The translations under genes were made by a program, and so were the position numbers. Of a stretch of DNA of 64,000 bases, positions 23,291 through 34,690 are shown piece by piece. Source of the stretch: Citrus sinensis (Eukaryota > Streptophyta > Magnoliopsida > Sapindales > Rutaceae). The notes under the pieces are model-generated. The model saw only the letters and a list, made by a program, of their open reading frames with translations, had not been told where the DNA came from and did not search any database. Location: the NCBI RefSeq assembly GCF_022201045.2, contig NC_068560.1, positions 21,283,501 through 21,347,500 of the forward strand, in the 5' to 3' direction. Numbering within the stretch: the first letter of the stretch is position 1; each line of letters opens with the position of its first letter.

Positions 23291-24584
23291 TTTCAAACCC
23301 AAAATTTTTCTGCAACTTCACATAATTCTCTATCACTTCAATTATATTTGAGACAAAAACCCACTTCCAGTTTCAGAATTATGATCCATTACCTTTAATT
23401 TATCTACTTGTGTCTGATGTATATTTCATTTATTTATTATCCTCATCCATACATCCATCCATGATCCACCACACATTTGTTTATCAACCAAAATCAATGC
23501 AAACAATAATACAAAATCAAGGTCACAACAATTAGCATAACTCATATAGCACTCTATATTGTTCACCCAAAAAAAAATTGATGGCCAATCAAAATCGAAG
23601 AAAAAAAAAAGAAAAAACAAAACAATAATAATAATAATAATAACTGTGAAGAGGAAAGTGGGTCACAAACACATGCTGCGTTCAGGCAATGCCATGTGCC
23701 CACATGCTTCAATAGAAAAGAAAAATAATAATAAAAAAAATGTTTGCATACTCTTCGCTTCCTTCCTATTGAGAAATTTTGACAAGCAAATTCTCGTAGA
23801 GAAATAATAACTCCAACAACAGCAACAAGTTATAACAACTGAATATCATCAACAGGAAGAAGAAGAAGAAAGAGGAGGAGGGAGTGATTTGAACAGAAGC
23901 ATCCTTGAAAGAAAGAATGAAAGAAAGCAGTGATGGGTTCGTGAGAGCAGATCAGATTGATCTGAAAAGCTTAGATAAGCAACTGGAGAGGCATCTAAAC
24001 AGAGTATTGAATATGGAAAGCTTCTGCTAATGCCACTGCTACTGCTATTGGCAAAGCTTCTAATTTTCTCAAGAGGCAAAGGCAGGAGTGCACTGGAACT
24101 TCTTAATTCCGTGAACAAATGCGGAAATTATGACTATGAAATAAAACTATGCAAACCCAAACACTTGCAGCGACTTCTTAATTCTTAGATTCAATGCCGT
24201 GAACAAATTATGACCATGAAAGAAAACTAAAATGCTTAGCAATTCGAACGAGATAGAGGATTAAATTTACCTTGCACAGGTGACGACGGCCAAACCAAGA
24301 TAGAGGCAGCAACAGCAGAGACTCAGCAATTCGAACAAGATAGAAAATCAAGACAGAAAATCAACTCAAGAATGGCTGCAATCTGTAGACGTATGAGAGG
24401 TTTCTTTAGGAATTCGTTAATTAGGGTTTAATGAAAAATATGAACGGAAGTTTCCCTTTCTAATTTTTTATTTCTTTAAAAGGTAAATCCTCTTTTTTTT
24501 TTCCTTTAAACTTACACCGGTCAAATTTTATCTTTAAAAAGTACTTAACCGGCTTATAACCGGTTAGATTTAATTTAATTAAAA
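23291..24584 (-). other. MULE right interior, probable promoter and leader of the Ulp1-like gene
   Basis: No protein gene is convincing; frames at 23849-24118 are low-complexity Ser-rich chance frames. A donor-like site on the minus strand (TGTGCAAG/GTAAATTT at ~24271) suggests a spliced 5' leader transcribed from near the right inverted repeat towards the gene at 22547. Confidence 0.35.
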
Positions 24585-24589
24585 ATTTT

Positions 24590-24664
24590 ATTATTTCATA
24601 ATTATTGTGAATCGTTGATTTAATCTAACGGTTCATAATAATTACGGCATCATAGAATTTTCCC
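24590..24664 (-). repeat. MULE right terminal inverted repeat
   Basis: The reverse complement begins GGGAAAATTCTATGATGCC and continues with GAACCGTTAGATTAAAT, matching the left end. Confidence 0.85.
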
Positions 24665-24673
24665 CAACTCTAT
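24665..24673. repeat. MULE target-site duplication, right copy
   Basis: CAACTCTAT, one mismatch from the left copy at 7000-7008; the copia LTR resumes immediately after it. Confidence 0.85.
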
Positions 24674-25036
24674 TGATTGTTTACAGAAGTTACAGAGAGC
24701 TTTTCAAGCTGATTACAGAGTCTTTCAAGAAGCCTTTGTTTCAATCTCCTCAACTCACAATAGCTCTCACTCACGCTATCCTCTGTTGGCAGAATCAGCT
24801 GTATATAACAGCTTGTTAACGAATCAGTAACGAACCCAGAAGCCCACATGACTAGCATGTGAATTAACTGATTCTAACGAACCAAGAAAGCAACTTATCC
24901 GTGCACGTGAAACTCTCGTGCATCACTTAAACCAAAACGACCTTTATTTATATCGTTCAAAGGAGTAAGTGTGTTGCTTTCCAAAACGCGACATCAGCTG
25001 GTCGTTTTACCAACTGATTTGCTTCATAATACAACA
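24674..25036 (-). repeat. copia 5' LTR, outer fragment
   Basis: Completes the LTR begun at 6801 (about 570 bp in total). The minus strand starts TGTTGTATTATGAAGC at 25036 and contains a TATA-like TTATATAC near 24800, in the position expected for the retroelement promoter. Confidence 0.75.
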
Positions 25037-25041
25037 GATAA

Positions 25042-26169
25042 TTTATTACTGTAAAGTCAAGCAATTATATATACAAGTTCATGAAGCTGAAAAAGGAAAG
25101 TTACAGAGGATTCCTTAGTCTATGGAATTGCAGAGATTACTCCTAAAGTCAAGCACAATCGTGTGAATCATCTTAATTTAAGGAGGAGATTGATTCTGTC
25201 CTTTTACACATATATAAACATACGTAGAGAAGGGAAGCTGAGGAAAGAGTTAGACAACATACCAACTTGGTCTACAAATTCATTTTCCATTGCAACAAAT
25301 CCCTCCAAATTACAATAATTTCTCGAGTATTAAAACTAGTACCGAAGACAAATTTATTAGGATAAGATTTTTCAAGGGTTACAGGTCTCTCAAGAATAAT
25401 ATTTCTTCTTTAAAATATCTAAAAGGGACAATGGCATATATAAAGTACCAAGGTTGATGGTTTATACAATTCAACATTAAATTTTCAGAAAGAGTCAGAA
25501 TAACTATTGATATTCGCCAAGTTTTGGAAATTGGTGGTTGCAAGAATGAAATGGAAAGGGGAATGCAATGGGGGGAAGGGATATTGATTCTTTAATTTGT
25601 TTGGTTTGGTCAAGGAATATTGATTTCTTTGCTTGGTTGCAAGAATGGATGGTAAGGGGTAAGAAAACAACTACAATACAAATGAACAAGAATATGTACC
25701 CTCCACTCAAAAAACGTCTATTTCAACGAGCCGAAGCAATATTTTAGTTCTATTTTCTATTATCAAATATTATAAAATTAGCTTCCAAAATTTAGGCCTG
25801 ATTTAGTATTATGGTTGAGCAGCACTTTGTGTTCGGTAAATACTTATTAATCTAATCTGAAAGTTAAGTTGATTTTATTTCACGCTCGTAAAATAAAAAA
25901 ACCTATTGCGACTAGTAGAATACAGAGAGAAAAAAAAAGGGGGCAATAGTGAATAAGATATCACAGGCTAAACCTATAAGAAGCATCCCCATCTACTTTC
26001 CATGTGGAGACTTAACAACCAATTAACCACCAATTATCAAGCGGCGGCAACTGAATTTCTTTGTCAAAATATATGGGTACGATGAGATTAACTGTTATTA
26101 TGAGAATAAAATTAAAAAATTGGCATCCCAATTTTCTTGTAAGAGTAATAATGCTTATTAGAGTATATA
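25042..26169. other. intergenic sequence between the transposon stack and the MATH cluster
   Basis: AT-rich with no recognisable gene. Short frames at 25485-25710 come from a segment in which a TTGCAAGAATG motif is repeated (25540 and 25638) and are not credible proteins. Confidence 0.45.
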
Positions 26170-27230
26170 TTACAGGGCTTTGGGAATTCTAAGCGCAGAC
26201 ACCTCTACTTCAGCAATGCACACATCGTTCACAAGAAAACCATTGCTTCCCTTGTTCAAGTAACTGGGTTCAACAAATTTGTGCCAGCCCCAATCTTCGA
26301 TTGAGTTCCTAAACCATGTACTGGCTACAGGAACAACAATAGAAACCTGAAGTTATCTGTATCTAGCTACTACGCTTATTGATGAACTTCAATACCTGTT
26401 AAAGCTTGGGTTAATAATAACAAGGGTAAAGTTTTATGATTATGGTTTTACTAAACTTGATCCTGGATTTGCAGTGTGAAACAAAGGTATTTTTAAAACC
26501 ACGAGTTATAGTTGAGAAGTCAGCCAAATACCAGGTACATAGAAATATGATTGCCAGGTCCTTCTCTCTGTCCCTCGGGATAGAGGCATACCTTCCTGAA
26601 AAAATCAACAAGGGTAAAGTTTAAGTCTCGGCATTCAATTGTACTTATTTACTAAGAGGTTCCACTTAACAAATTATTAAAACATTAACTTTCAAATGTG
26701 GCATTTAGTTTATATATATGAACAGAGAAACAAGTAAATTTTAGCAAATCATTTACATTATACATTCGAAGAAGTGATCATAACATGAGGCACCTTTTTA
26801 ACAAGTTGTACTATTCAAATTTCTTCTACATTACCATTAGAAATATATCGCACATGTATAAATGAACCTTAAGTATTAGTCATGTTCAGGTACAGATGTC
26901 TAGATTTCGGCTATTATATATTAGAGTTGTGCATCATTATAAAACGTACAACTTTGATTATAGTTCGAATCGAGGTTTTATAGACTCTGAACGTCCTGAC
27001 TTGAGCATCAAATCCAGATATCATTAAATTCTGAATTGATCAAAACCTAATTCAAGCTTCTTTCATTTCCCATGGCATCTATTACATGAAGTTGACCAAA
27101 TCATTGATTAGCTCTTAGTTAAATAATTAAATAAGAACAAAATAATCATAAACATTGTTGAGTGTAATAATTAACCTTGAAGAATCAAGAATTCGTCTCT
27201 CTTCTGATCAAGCACAAATAATAATCTAAT
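26170..27230 (-). pseudogene. MATH-domain pseudogene (exons 3-6 remain)
   Basis: Exon 6 (26324-26170) is intact at the family length of 155 nt and encodes [30 protein letters not shown] and a stop. Exon 5 (~26598-26440) shows VCLYPEGQREGPGNHISMYL and then breaks frame. A shrunken exon 4 relic (~27085-26990, AMGNERS then LGFDQF) and the 3' end of exon 3 (~27230-27177, LFVLDQKRDEFLILQ) follow upstream. Exons 1-2 are missing and a MITE-like element begins at ~27298. It is the most diverged member of the cluster. Confidence 0.8.
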
Positions 27231-27297
27231 ATCTAATTCACTGTTGTGGATAGTTATGACCAAATTAATTATCTTATTTTGCAATAACATATTTTTT

Positions 27298-28358
27298 ACG
27301 TTCGGCACCGTTTTTCATGGGCCATTCTCATTTTCTTTTTATAAATTCAAGTGGAATAAGTGTTCGGTAGCCCTTCTCGTAAAACCTAATTGTAAAACAT
27401 AGAATCTGACTTAGCTTTGATAGTTATAAATTATAAAACAACTTATACATGCTTTACTTGTTTTATAAAACAAATTGTAAAATAAAATATAATAATATAC
27501 ACGGTTAATAAAAATAGCAGATAGTCTCCATCTTTAAGACTCTTGACACCCCGTCTATCTCACTAACCTTATCTCTTAACTCTCATCTCCCTTCATCATT
27601 TATGAACTGCATCTCGTTCTTCCTTTCTTCTTCTTTTCTTCTTCCTCTGTTTTTTCTACCTTTCCTTCATAATTCTTTTCTTTATTAGCTCGATCATTTT
27701 TTTCAACATATTTCTGGGTTCTTATACATTTTATTTAGTTTTGCTTTGATAAAATCACCAAAGATCTATAGAGATTTACACTGAACTTTGCAGATATGGG
27801 TATTTGGTTCTTAATTGTAAGCAAGCATGTAATCTTTTTTTTTTTGTTCCCCAGAAACGCCATATTTAATCATTTTAATTTGATCAAATGTTAAAATGTT
27901 GTAAGAATTCAATATTTTTTTTTCTTTTTTGATAAAAAGGAGAATTAGATTTAATAGTTATAAAATTATTTTTCCTCCTTTTATATCCTTTTCGAATCAA
28001 GTGTATAAGGTAGAAAGATCGATCGAAAAGTGAGCCTGTTAACAAAAAATAATTATTTAAAAAAGTTAAAATTGGATATTAGAATTATTGTTATTATTAT
28101 TGCTGTTGTTGTTGTAAGTTGGTATATTGAAAAATAAATTAGTTTTTATATGAATTTTAAACACAAATTTAACTTGCATGAAGTAAAAACTATTAATAGA
28201 TACTGAGCGTGTATTATTAATTTCATTTTCTAAATATAGGATATACAAAATAATACCAAACACATATTTAAATTAGAAATATAAGAACTTCAAAACACCA
28301 TTTTCGTTCTCATTTTTATTCTAAGAAAATATAAATTTAAAAACCATACCGAACATGC
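27298..28358. mobile_element. MITE-like element related to the one at 47086-48907
   Basis: Left end ..GTTCGGCACCGTTTTTC and right end (reverse complement) GCATGTTCGGTATGGTTTTT form an imperfect inverted repeat. The last ~120 bp closely resemble the right end of the TAA-flanked element at 48780-48907 (CAAAACACCATTTTCRTT core). No clean target duplication is left, so the borders are approximate. No transposase is visible. Confidence 0.5.
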
Positions 28359-28732
28359 TAGCTTCTGATCCTTTTTTTAGTTTAGAAACTACTTCTTTTG
28401 AATTCTTAAATGTCCATATATGATATTTCTTTCATGTAACATTAATTTCTTGCTCTATTGTACTCAATTTATCTTATTAATGCTTCTCTTTAATTAAAAA
28501 CTAAGAGTTTTTATCACCATCTCACTTGTTAATATTTGATAGATAGTAATTTTATTCCAGGATTAAGATTGTCAGAGATTTTCTTCCAGGATTAAGAATT
28601 ATGTCAATGAACAAATGTGATCGCATAAGTAAGCCATAAAATCAATGAATTTCTTTATTTTGTGTGAAACCAAGAAGAATAAACATCTCAAGTTTCTTCA
28701 TATTTTGCTCGAATTACTTGTTATTATAATGC
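28359..28732. other. intergenic, nothing recognised
   Basis: AT-rich sequence downstream (3') of the next MATH pseudogene. No gene, repeat or terminal structure seen. Confidence 0.4.
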
Positions 28733-28906
28733 CTAGCTCGGAGATTCTGAGCACGTGATCTCAGCTTCCACCACGCAAATGTCGTTCACAAGATACCCAT
28801 TCTTGGGGTCATTAAACTTACTTAATGAAACGAATCTTGACCAACCCCACTTATTATCGCATGGTGCATAGAACCATTTTCTACCTCCTAGAGAAAAAGA
28901 ATCATT

Positions 28907-29438
28907 TGTTGAACATGTGCATGCATGTGGCAAACAATTGCACGTGGCTAGCATGCAATTTTTTAACTCTTAGCATAAAGTTGTTGAGTAAGTGGAAAAC
29001 AAAGGTAAGTGGAAGGAATCAACTTTTGACTTTGGCACCAAAGTTGAAATCTTGGGTGGAAATTTATATTATTTTAATGCCCACCATTGTTGATTTTTGG
29101 GCATGGCTTGACCTATAAATAGAGACCTCATTTGCCCTCTTTATTTATCTCATTTTCTCCAATTCAAGTGAGAGTGCCAAGAGGTGTAAGTTGAGAGTGT
29201 TGAGAGCTTTGAGCTGTAGTTCTAGTGTTTTGAGAGTTTGAGTGTATTGAGATTTCAGGTTGAGAGAAAAAATATTATAATATTTGTAACTCTTTTTCAC
29301 TAGTAAAATATTTCCTTTTGTCTTTGTCTGTGGATGTAGGCTAAAAGCTGAACCACGTAAATTATGGTGTCCATGTATGTTCATTATTTCTTAATTTCAC
29401 TTTAGTTGCGTGTCTGATGTACCCGCAAATTCCCAACA
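28907..29438 (+). mobile_element. solo LTR of a copia-like element (532 bp)
   Basis: Starts TGTTGAACATG and ends CCCAACA, flanked by perfect TCATT duplications (28902-28906 and 29439-29443). It has a TATA box (CTATAAATAG near 29113) on the plus strand. No internal region is present, so it arose by LTR-LTR recombination. It sits in intron 5 of the MATH pseudogene. Confidence 0.88.
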
Positions 29439-30535
29439 TCATTCTCATTATACATATTATTTGAATTCTATAACCTCAAATTAAGCTGATTTTTTTTAGG
29501 TTACAGGTACTTTCAAAATCAAAAGGTAAAAAAAGAAAAAAAAAACTGCTTGAAAATCGCTCGATCAAATTGTCGGTGGCAACCAAATTAGTTGCATATA
29601 AAAAACAAGCTATATACCTTAAGAAGATTCATGCATTGGCCGAATTTGATCCATGATTCGAAATGTAAACTCTGCGCATACTTTAACAATACTCCGAACT
29701 GCGGAATCTCCAAAACCCAAGAACAAGGAAAGATAATCGCCAGCACCGGGGCCAGCTCCCATGGGTGTAGCTCTATCTTCCTGAAAAAAACGAAATGGTA
29801 TTTAATTAATTGTACACTCACTGACAACTTTGTCTCAAGAACTTATTATTTATTATACCTGTATAAATTAAAAATAAAATAAAATCTTTGATACCATTTG
29901 TGATTTCCAGCATCGAAAACTTGTGATTCCTCATATCCTGCGTCTAACTTTGAAAAGTTCTCGATCTTCCAAACATACTTACAACTACTTGCAATTTCTT
30001 TCATAGATAGGCACTCTCCTTTGAATTTGTTTCTTTCTTTAACAAGCTCTTCAGCGTCAAAAACACACGTACCTTCGACAAGGTATCCATTCGAAGCATC
30101 ATTGAAAGCTCTAAGCGGGATGAATTTATCAAAACCCCATACATGCTTCAGTCCATTAAACCGTCTTTCCTTTCCCATGCAATCTATCACATTAAAAGCA
30201 GCCACTGATTATGCATGCATTCAATTTCTTTCCTAAAGATTCGAGCAAAATTTTTGCTTTCAATATACAATTCTGGACATCAAATTTGATTTAACCTTGA
30301 ACTACAAGGTAGTTGTCTTGGTTCTAATCAAGTAAGAACAGACAAAAACTGCAGAGACTTCCCAATCCAAAGTAAATGAACTTGTGCCTGCAATTGCTAA
30401 GTAGAGTGAGATGTAGTCTTTCACATTCTTGCTCTAATTTCCATTTGGGTACAGAACAAGTTCCTTGTAATAATTAATCGACATTAATAAATAATACACT
30501 AACTTGATAATTAAATTTAATTACGTCAATTAAGG

Positions 30536-30575
30536 ACACACACACACGCACACACATACATACATACGTACATAC
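30536..30575. repeat. (CA)n/(CATA)n microsatellite in intron 2
   Basis: ACACACACACGCACACACATACATACATACG-type run (split by single variants) immediately next to the exon 2 donor. Related short CA-type or TA-type repeats occupy the same spot in the paralogues. Confidence 0.8.
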
Positions 30576-31138
30576 CACTTGTAGCCTCCAACTTCAAATT
30601 CTCCTGATTCATATTCCTCTTCTGCTTTTTCCGCAAGTAATGAAAATGATTTTATTTTGACAATGTAATGAGCCGGTGGCGCTTTTGAAGTGGATCTTTC
30701 ACTAGCTATTAAAGTAATTTTATACACCGATTGATTAATTAGGAAATAAAATAAGAAGCTGAAGATTTTATGTATATTAATTTGACCAAGAAGAGAAGGA
30801 GAGAGAACAAACATTCCACGGAAAAAAATTCTTCCAAATAATTGTCGAATGCACATTCTGCCTCGTGGGAATTCTCGGACGGCGTTTAGGCAGCCGTCTT
30901 TTGAGGGTGGTTCATGCTAAGTCCGATGATGGCTTCAGGAATGCTCCGCTTGATACAACTTAATAGCTAATAACTTTGTCCAAATCCCAAATAAATAAGA
31001 GAAATAAATTTAAATCCAAATAAAAATGGAATTACAAAAACTGACTCAAAAACAAATGCTAAATAAGGTAAATCCTAATAAAATATGAAAGACTGCTTTT
31101 AACTAATAAAATTCGTAAGTATCTCATTTAAATGTTAC

Positions 31139-31345
31139 AAATGATCAATAAATTCCCACCCTTAAAAGTTGTGTGCCTTGCCCGCACTTGATCCAAAATA
31201 TAGGGTCTGAGCTTTGCATATACTTTTAACAGTCGAATATACCAAAATCGAGAACAGCAGATCAGCTTTTTCTTCATGAAGAATATTAGCTTTTTTGCAT
31301 TTATTTTCATTACAATAAGTTTCTTGCAACCACCATGAATTCAAT
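31139..31345 (-). pseudogene. MATH exon 5 relic
   Basis: Only an exon 5-like piece survives: LLFSILV..STVK then, in another frame, KVYAKLRPYILDQVRARHTTF, aligning with [30 protein letters not shown] of the intact genes. It marks the end of an older duplication unit; downstream 31320-31560 is repeated at 41700-41935. Confidence 0.7.
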
Positions 31346-31897
31346 GAGATATTAGACGGCCGTAGTTCAGTAATAAGAAAATCTGAATATTAAATGAATT
31401 AGTCTGGCTATTGATATTCATCAAATTTCTGAAACTGGGTCATCAATTTGTTTTTCATTGTAATCCAGCGAAGGAAAAAAAAAAGTAATAATAAATAAAG
31501 TTTGGTAGATAAATCAAAAGAAAATCATATAATAATATTCCATGTGATTGGATTAATTGTTTCAGTTGGTTTCACTGCCTTCGATTTCTCTCTTACATCC
31601 CAATTTTCTTTGTACCAATCACTTCTTTATTTTTGGAAATCAAAATCTTAGAAGAAAGAAGAATTACTGCCAAGAGCATATAATAAATCTTCACGTTCAT
31701 AGATGCATAAAATTAGATCACCAAAATCACACTAAAAGTTAACTGGACAACTGAAACAATAAGCAACATAGCTATAATTTGGAAATCCAGGAGAGAAATA
31801 ATTTTCTTGCAAGCTAAAATAAATTTCCTATATTAGCCAGGATGGCAGTCAGCATCACACAATAAAAGAACCCAATTGGACAACAAGTAACTACTTG

Positions 31898-33811
31898 TTA
31901 TATTGCCTTGGAAATTCCAAGCACAGTGACCTCAGCTTCCACCACGCAAACGTCATCCACTAGGAACCCAGTCTCTGGATCATTTAACTTACTCAATGAA
32001 ACGAATCTTGGCCAGCCCCAGCTAGACTTTGGTGTATGGAACCAGTATTTATCTGCTAGAGTAAAACGAGCGCTCTCGTAATATTATTTGGATTTGCCTT
32101 CAATTAATTAAGCTGACTTACTAATTGCATGTAAAGACAGACATTTTACCTTGAAAAGATTTATGCTTTGCCCCCAGTTGATCCAAGATTCGCAATGTGA
32201 ACTCTGCATATACTTTCACAGACTCAACTGTGGAATCTCCCAAAGCCAAGAACAGAGAAAGATGATCGGCAGCACCAATGTCAATTCCCGCGGGGTAGAG
32301 CTTTATCTTCCTGAAAACAATTATATGGAACTTAGTTGTAGATTCACCGAAAACCTTGCCTCAAGATTCAAGAACGTATTTACATCTATAATCTGATTTA
32401 AAAAAAAAAAAATTGAATCTTTGATACCATTTGTGATTTCCAGCACAGAACACTTGTGATTCCTGACGTCCTTTGTCCAACTTTGAAAAGTTTTCAACCT
32501 TCCAAACATACTTAGAACTATATGCATATTTTTCCATGGATAGGCACTCTCCTTTGACTATGTTTCTTTCTTTAACAAAGACTTCAGCTCCAAAAACACA
32601 GGTATCCTCGACAAGGTATCCATTTGAAGCATCGTTGAAAGCTTTAAGCGGGATGAACTGATCAAAACCCCATTCAAGCTTCAATCCATTAAACCTTCTT
32701 TCCTTTCCCATGGCATCTATCACATTACAAGCGACCACCGATTATGCAATTGCTTATCTAAAAGACTAGAACGAGTTTCTGCTGCAATATTTTCTGTAAA
32801 ACTTTATATGTACCAGCTAGACTGTATTTAATTTGTAAAATACAGACGATCACACTAGATAAAATTTACAAAGATATGATATCGTCAAAATCGTCAAACG
32901 TAGATCATTGGAAAATATGATCAAGGTTAACATTTCAAAAGTAGAATATAATATAACCTTGAACTACCAGGTAGTTGTCTTGGTTCTGATCAAGTAAAAA
33001 CAAACGAAAAACTGCATAGACTTCCCAACCAAAAGTAAGTGAACTTGTATCTGCCATTTCTAGGTAGAGGGAAATGTGATCTTTCACATTCTTGCTGTTG
33101 TTTCCCTTGGGGTATATAACAAGTTTCCTGCAATAATTAATTAATCAACATAAATACACTAATAAATGATACTACCAAGCAAAGACTATCATTCAAAAGT
33201 TAGGTTCAAATCCTGATCACATTAGGGTTGGGGAGTTGTTGTATTTTTTTTTATAATCATTATAGTTTAACAGCAGCCCAATTTTCTTGTCATCTTTGAA
33301 AAGTGATTTTGAACCCGGGATCTGATGTTTCACCACAAAAGATTTTACCAATTTAACTAAATAACACTCAGCCCGTAGGTTGAGGTGTCGTTTGATTATT
33401 AATATCAAGATGGAATAATAATAATAATAATAATAACGATAATAACAAAAGAAAAGGTGGTGGCATAAGTTATTTAATTTACTGCAATAAAGGAACTATA
33501 TATATATATAGATATATATGCACACGCACGCACGCACCACTTGTAGCCTCCAGCTTCAAATGCTCCTGATTCGTACTTCTTATGAACTGCTTTTTGGGCA
33601 AGTAATGAAAATGATTTTATTTTGACGATGTAATGAGCCGGTGGTACATGTGAAGTGGATCTTGCGATGGCTATAAAGTAAAGTAATTTTAATCAACATC
33701 GACTGGTTAGAAACAAAAATAAGATGAAAATTTTAAGAATATTGACCAAGAGAATAAAGTGAGAAAAGCTTCAACATACATACCATCTTTGTTAACAAAG
33801 ACATTTTCCAT
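31898..33811 (-). CDS. TRAF-like protein with two MATH domains, intact
   Basis: Six exons: 33811-33784, 33670-33538, 33127-32958, 32716-32428, 32310-32150, 32052-31898, total 936 nt, 311 aa, all junctions in phase with GT-AG introns. MATH domain 1 spans residues ~20-155 ([77 protein letters not shown]) and MATH domain 2 residues ~165-305 ([74 protein letters not shown]). No signal peptide, membrane segment or coiled coil is seen, so a soluble intracellular protein is likely. The start MENVFVNKD is a 28-nt first exon, conserved in the paralogues (MDSVFVNKD). Partner proteins are unknown. It is the best candidate, with the gene at 43430, for an active member of the cluster. Confidence 0.9.
33180..33395. 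mobile_element. tRNA-derived SINE-like sequence in intron 2
   Basis: On the minus strand TTTAGTTAAATTGG (A-box-like) is followed ~35 bp later by GGGTTCAAAATC (B-box-like), the internal Pol III promoter layout of tRNA-derived SINEs. The same sequence sits in intron 2 of the genes at 43430 and 49404, so it predates their duplication. It is not a tRNA gene: no acceptor stem can be formed. Confidence 0.5.
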
Positions 33812-34619
33812 TGCGAAAAGTTTTCTAAAATGTTGTTGGAGTTTTATTTTTATTTTTGGCAACTTCGACAGCACGAAGTCAGTTTAAATAAAAGAAAAAT
33901 AAAATTACTGGGAGGTCGTATACTAAGTTTTATCGATCTCTCAAGAAAATCATAGAATCTGAACATGAAAATACAATGAATAAAGATAATTTAACTAAAT
34001 ATACAATGAATCTTCATTAACTACTAAATTAGGGGATAAATACAAAAAAAATTAATAAAAGGCCTACTGATTGGACTGTTTACATTCTACTTTCTGATTC
34101 AACAAACTCGAAAACATATAAACTCAATTTAAATTTTCTTTTGTTTGCACTAATCTCGATCCGTTACATCAGTTAGAATATTCTATGCTCATATAGCGAT
34201 AGTTTAATTCACGTATTCTTTTGTGGGGAGAAAATTTCTTGATTGTTAATAATTAAAGTAAACATAACAAAATAAATAGATATCAATCACACGTATAACA
34301 GTGTGCAACTATTAAAATGTACTTCAAAGCCGAAAGCTAAACTAAGTTTAGATCGAAGGAATATTCTTAAGCTAAAAATGTACAAGAATATTGAAAAATA
34401 TGATATTATTTAATCCTAATTAATCAATATACATACACTAATACCGTAACAGTAGTGGTTCAAGAGGTTCGGGTTCGAATTCGGATTACACTAGGCTCGA
34501 GGAGTTGCTTGATTTATATCGCAAAATGGGAAAAAATAATAATAATAATAGAAATAATAAAGAAAAGGAATGGTGGTGGCGTGGTGCCTTGAGTTATTTA
34601 ATATACGGCAGTCAAGAAA
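33812..34619. other. upstream region of the intact MATH gene
   Basis: AT-rich. Around 34458-34510 there is another short tRNA-like motif (GTGGTTCAAGAGG, then GGTTCGAATTC) on the plus strand. No gene seen. Confidence 0.4.
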
Positions 34620-34690
34620 ATAAATATACGTATCACTTGTAGCCTCCGGCTTCAAAGAAACTGTCCATCTTTGTTAACAAGTTCTCCAAA
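34620..34690 (-). pseudogene. MATH exon 1/exon 2 relic
   Basis: The end of exon 2 (codons for E-A-G-G-Y-K, next to CACTTGTAGCC on the plus strand) is joined directly to the start of an exon 1 (ATGGACAG.. side), with everything between deleted. A duplicated upstream block (34740-35060) follows, also found at 45580-45900 and 51530-51720. Confidence 0.65.

Larger units (their letters stand above)
7009..24664. mobile_element. 17.7-kb Mutator-like element (MULE) with FAR1- and Ulp1-type genes
   Basis: Termini are inverted repeats: left GGG-TC-ATTCTATAATGCCGTAA, right (reverse complement) GGG-AAA-ATTCTATGATGCCGTAA, with further matching sequence including ACCGTTAGATT. They are flanked by a 9-bp duplication. 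Excision and joining of the flanks restores a continuous copia LTR, which independently proves the borders. Cargo, left to right: 156-bp higher-order repeat array, AT-rich spacer, a GC-richer block of unknown origin, a zeaxanthin epoxidase exon, a FAR1-type gene lacking the transposase core, a 100-bp tandem repeat, an Ulp1-like gene, and a second repeat array. No intact transposase is present, so it is non-autonomous. MULEs that carry ULP-like genes are known in plants (KAONASHI and related groups). Confidence 0.92.
4941..25036 (-). mobile_element. Ty1/copia retrotransposon, split by gypsy and MULE insertions
   Basis: The copia copy consists of pol sequence (4941-6785), primer-binding site (6786-6799), and a 5' LTR in two pieces (6801-7008 and 24674-25036) separated by the MULE. 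Its 3' half lies left of the window beyond the gypsy element. The 5' LTR begins TGTTGTATTATG at 25036 on the minus strand and ends ...ACTACA at 6801. The sequence expected as its target duplication, GATAA at 25037-25041, cannot be compared with the other end. Borders are inferred from LTR grammar. Confidence 0.8.
28733..30830 (-). pseudogene. two-MATH-domain pseudogene with solo LTR in intron 5
   Basis: Exon 2 30705-30576 ([20 protein letters not shown], one codon shorter than paralogues), exon 3 ~30463-30296 (ELVLYPNGN then a stop and a frame change), exon 4 30183-29895 (289 nt, intact: [20 protein letters not shown]), exon 5 29780-29618 (one C lost in the LHPMG codons, plus 3 extra bases), exon 6 28887-28733 (155 nt, WGWSRFVSLSKFNDPKNGYL, stop). 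Exon 1 near 30810 is not convincing. Lesions in exons 3 and 5 make it non-functional. MATH domains bind peptide motifs of partner proteins; plant two-MATH proteins have no settled biochemical role. Confidence 0.87.

Noticed and set aside
25740-26100. Possible Harbinger-type left end (GGCCTGATTTAGTATT near 25796)
   Set aside because: No matching right end or duplicated TAA/TTA was found.
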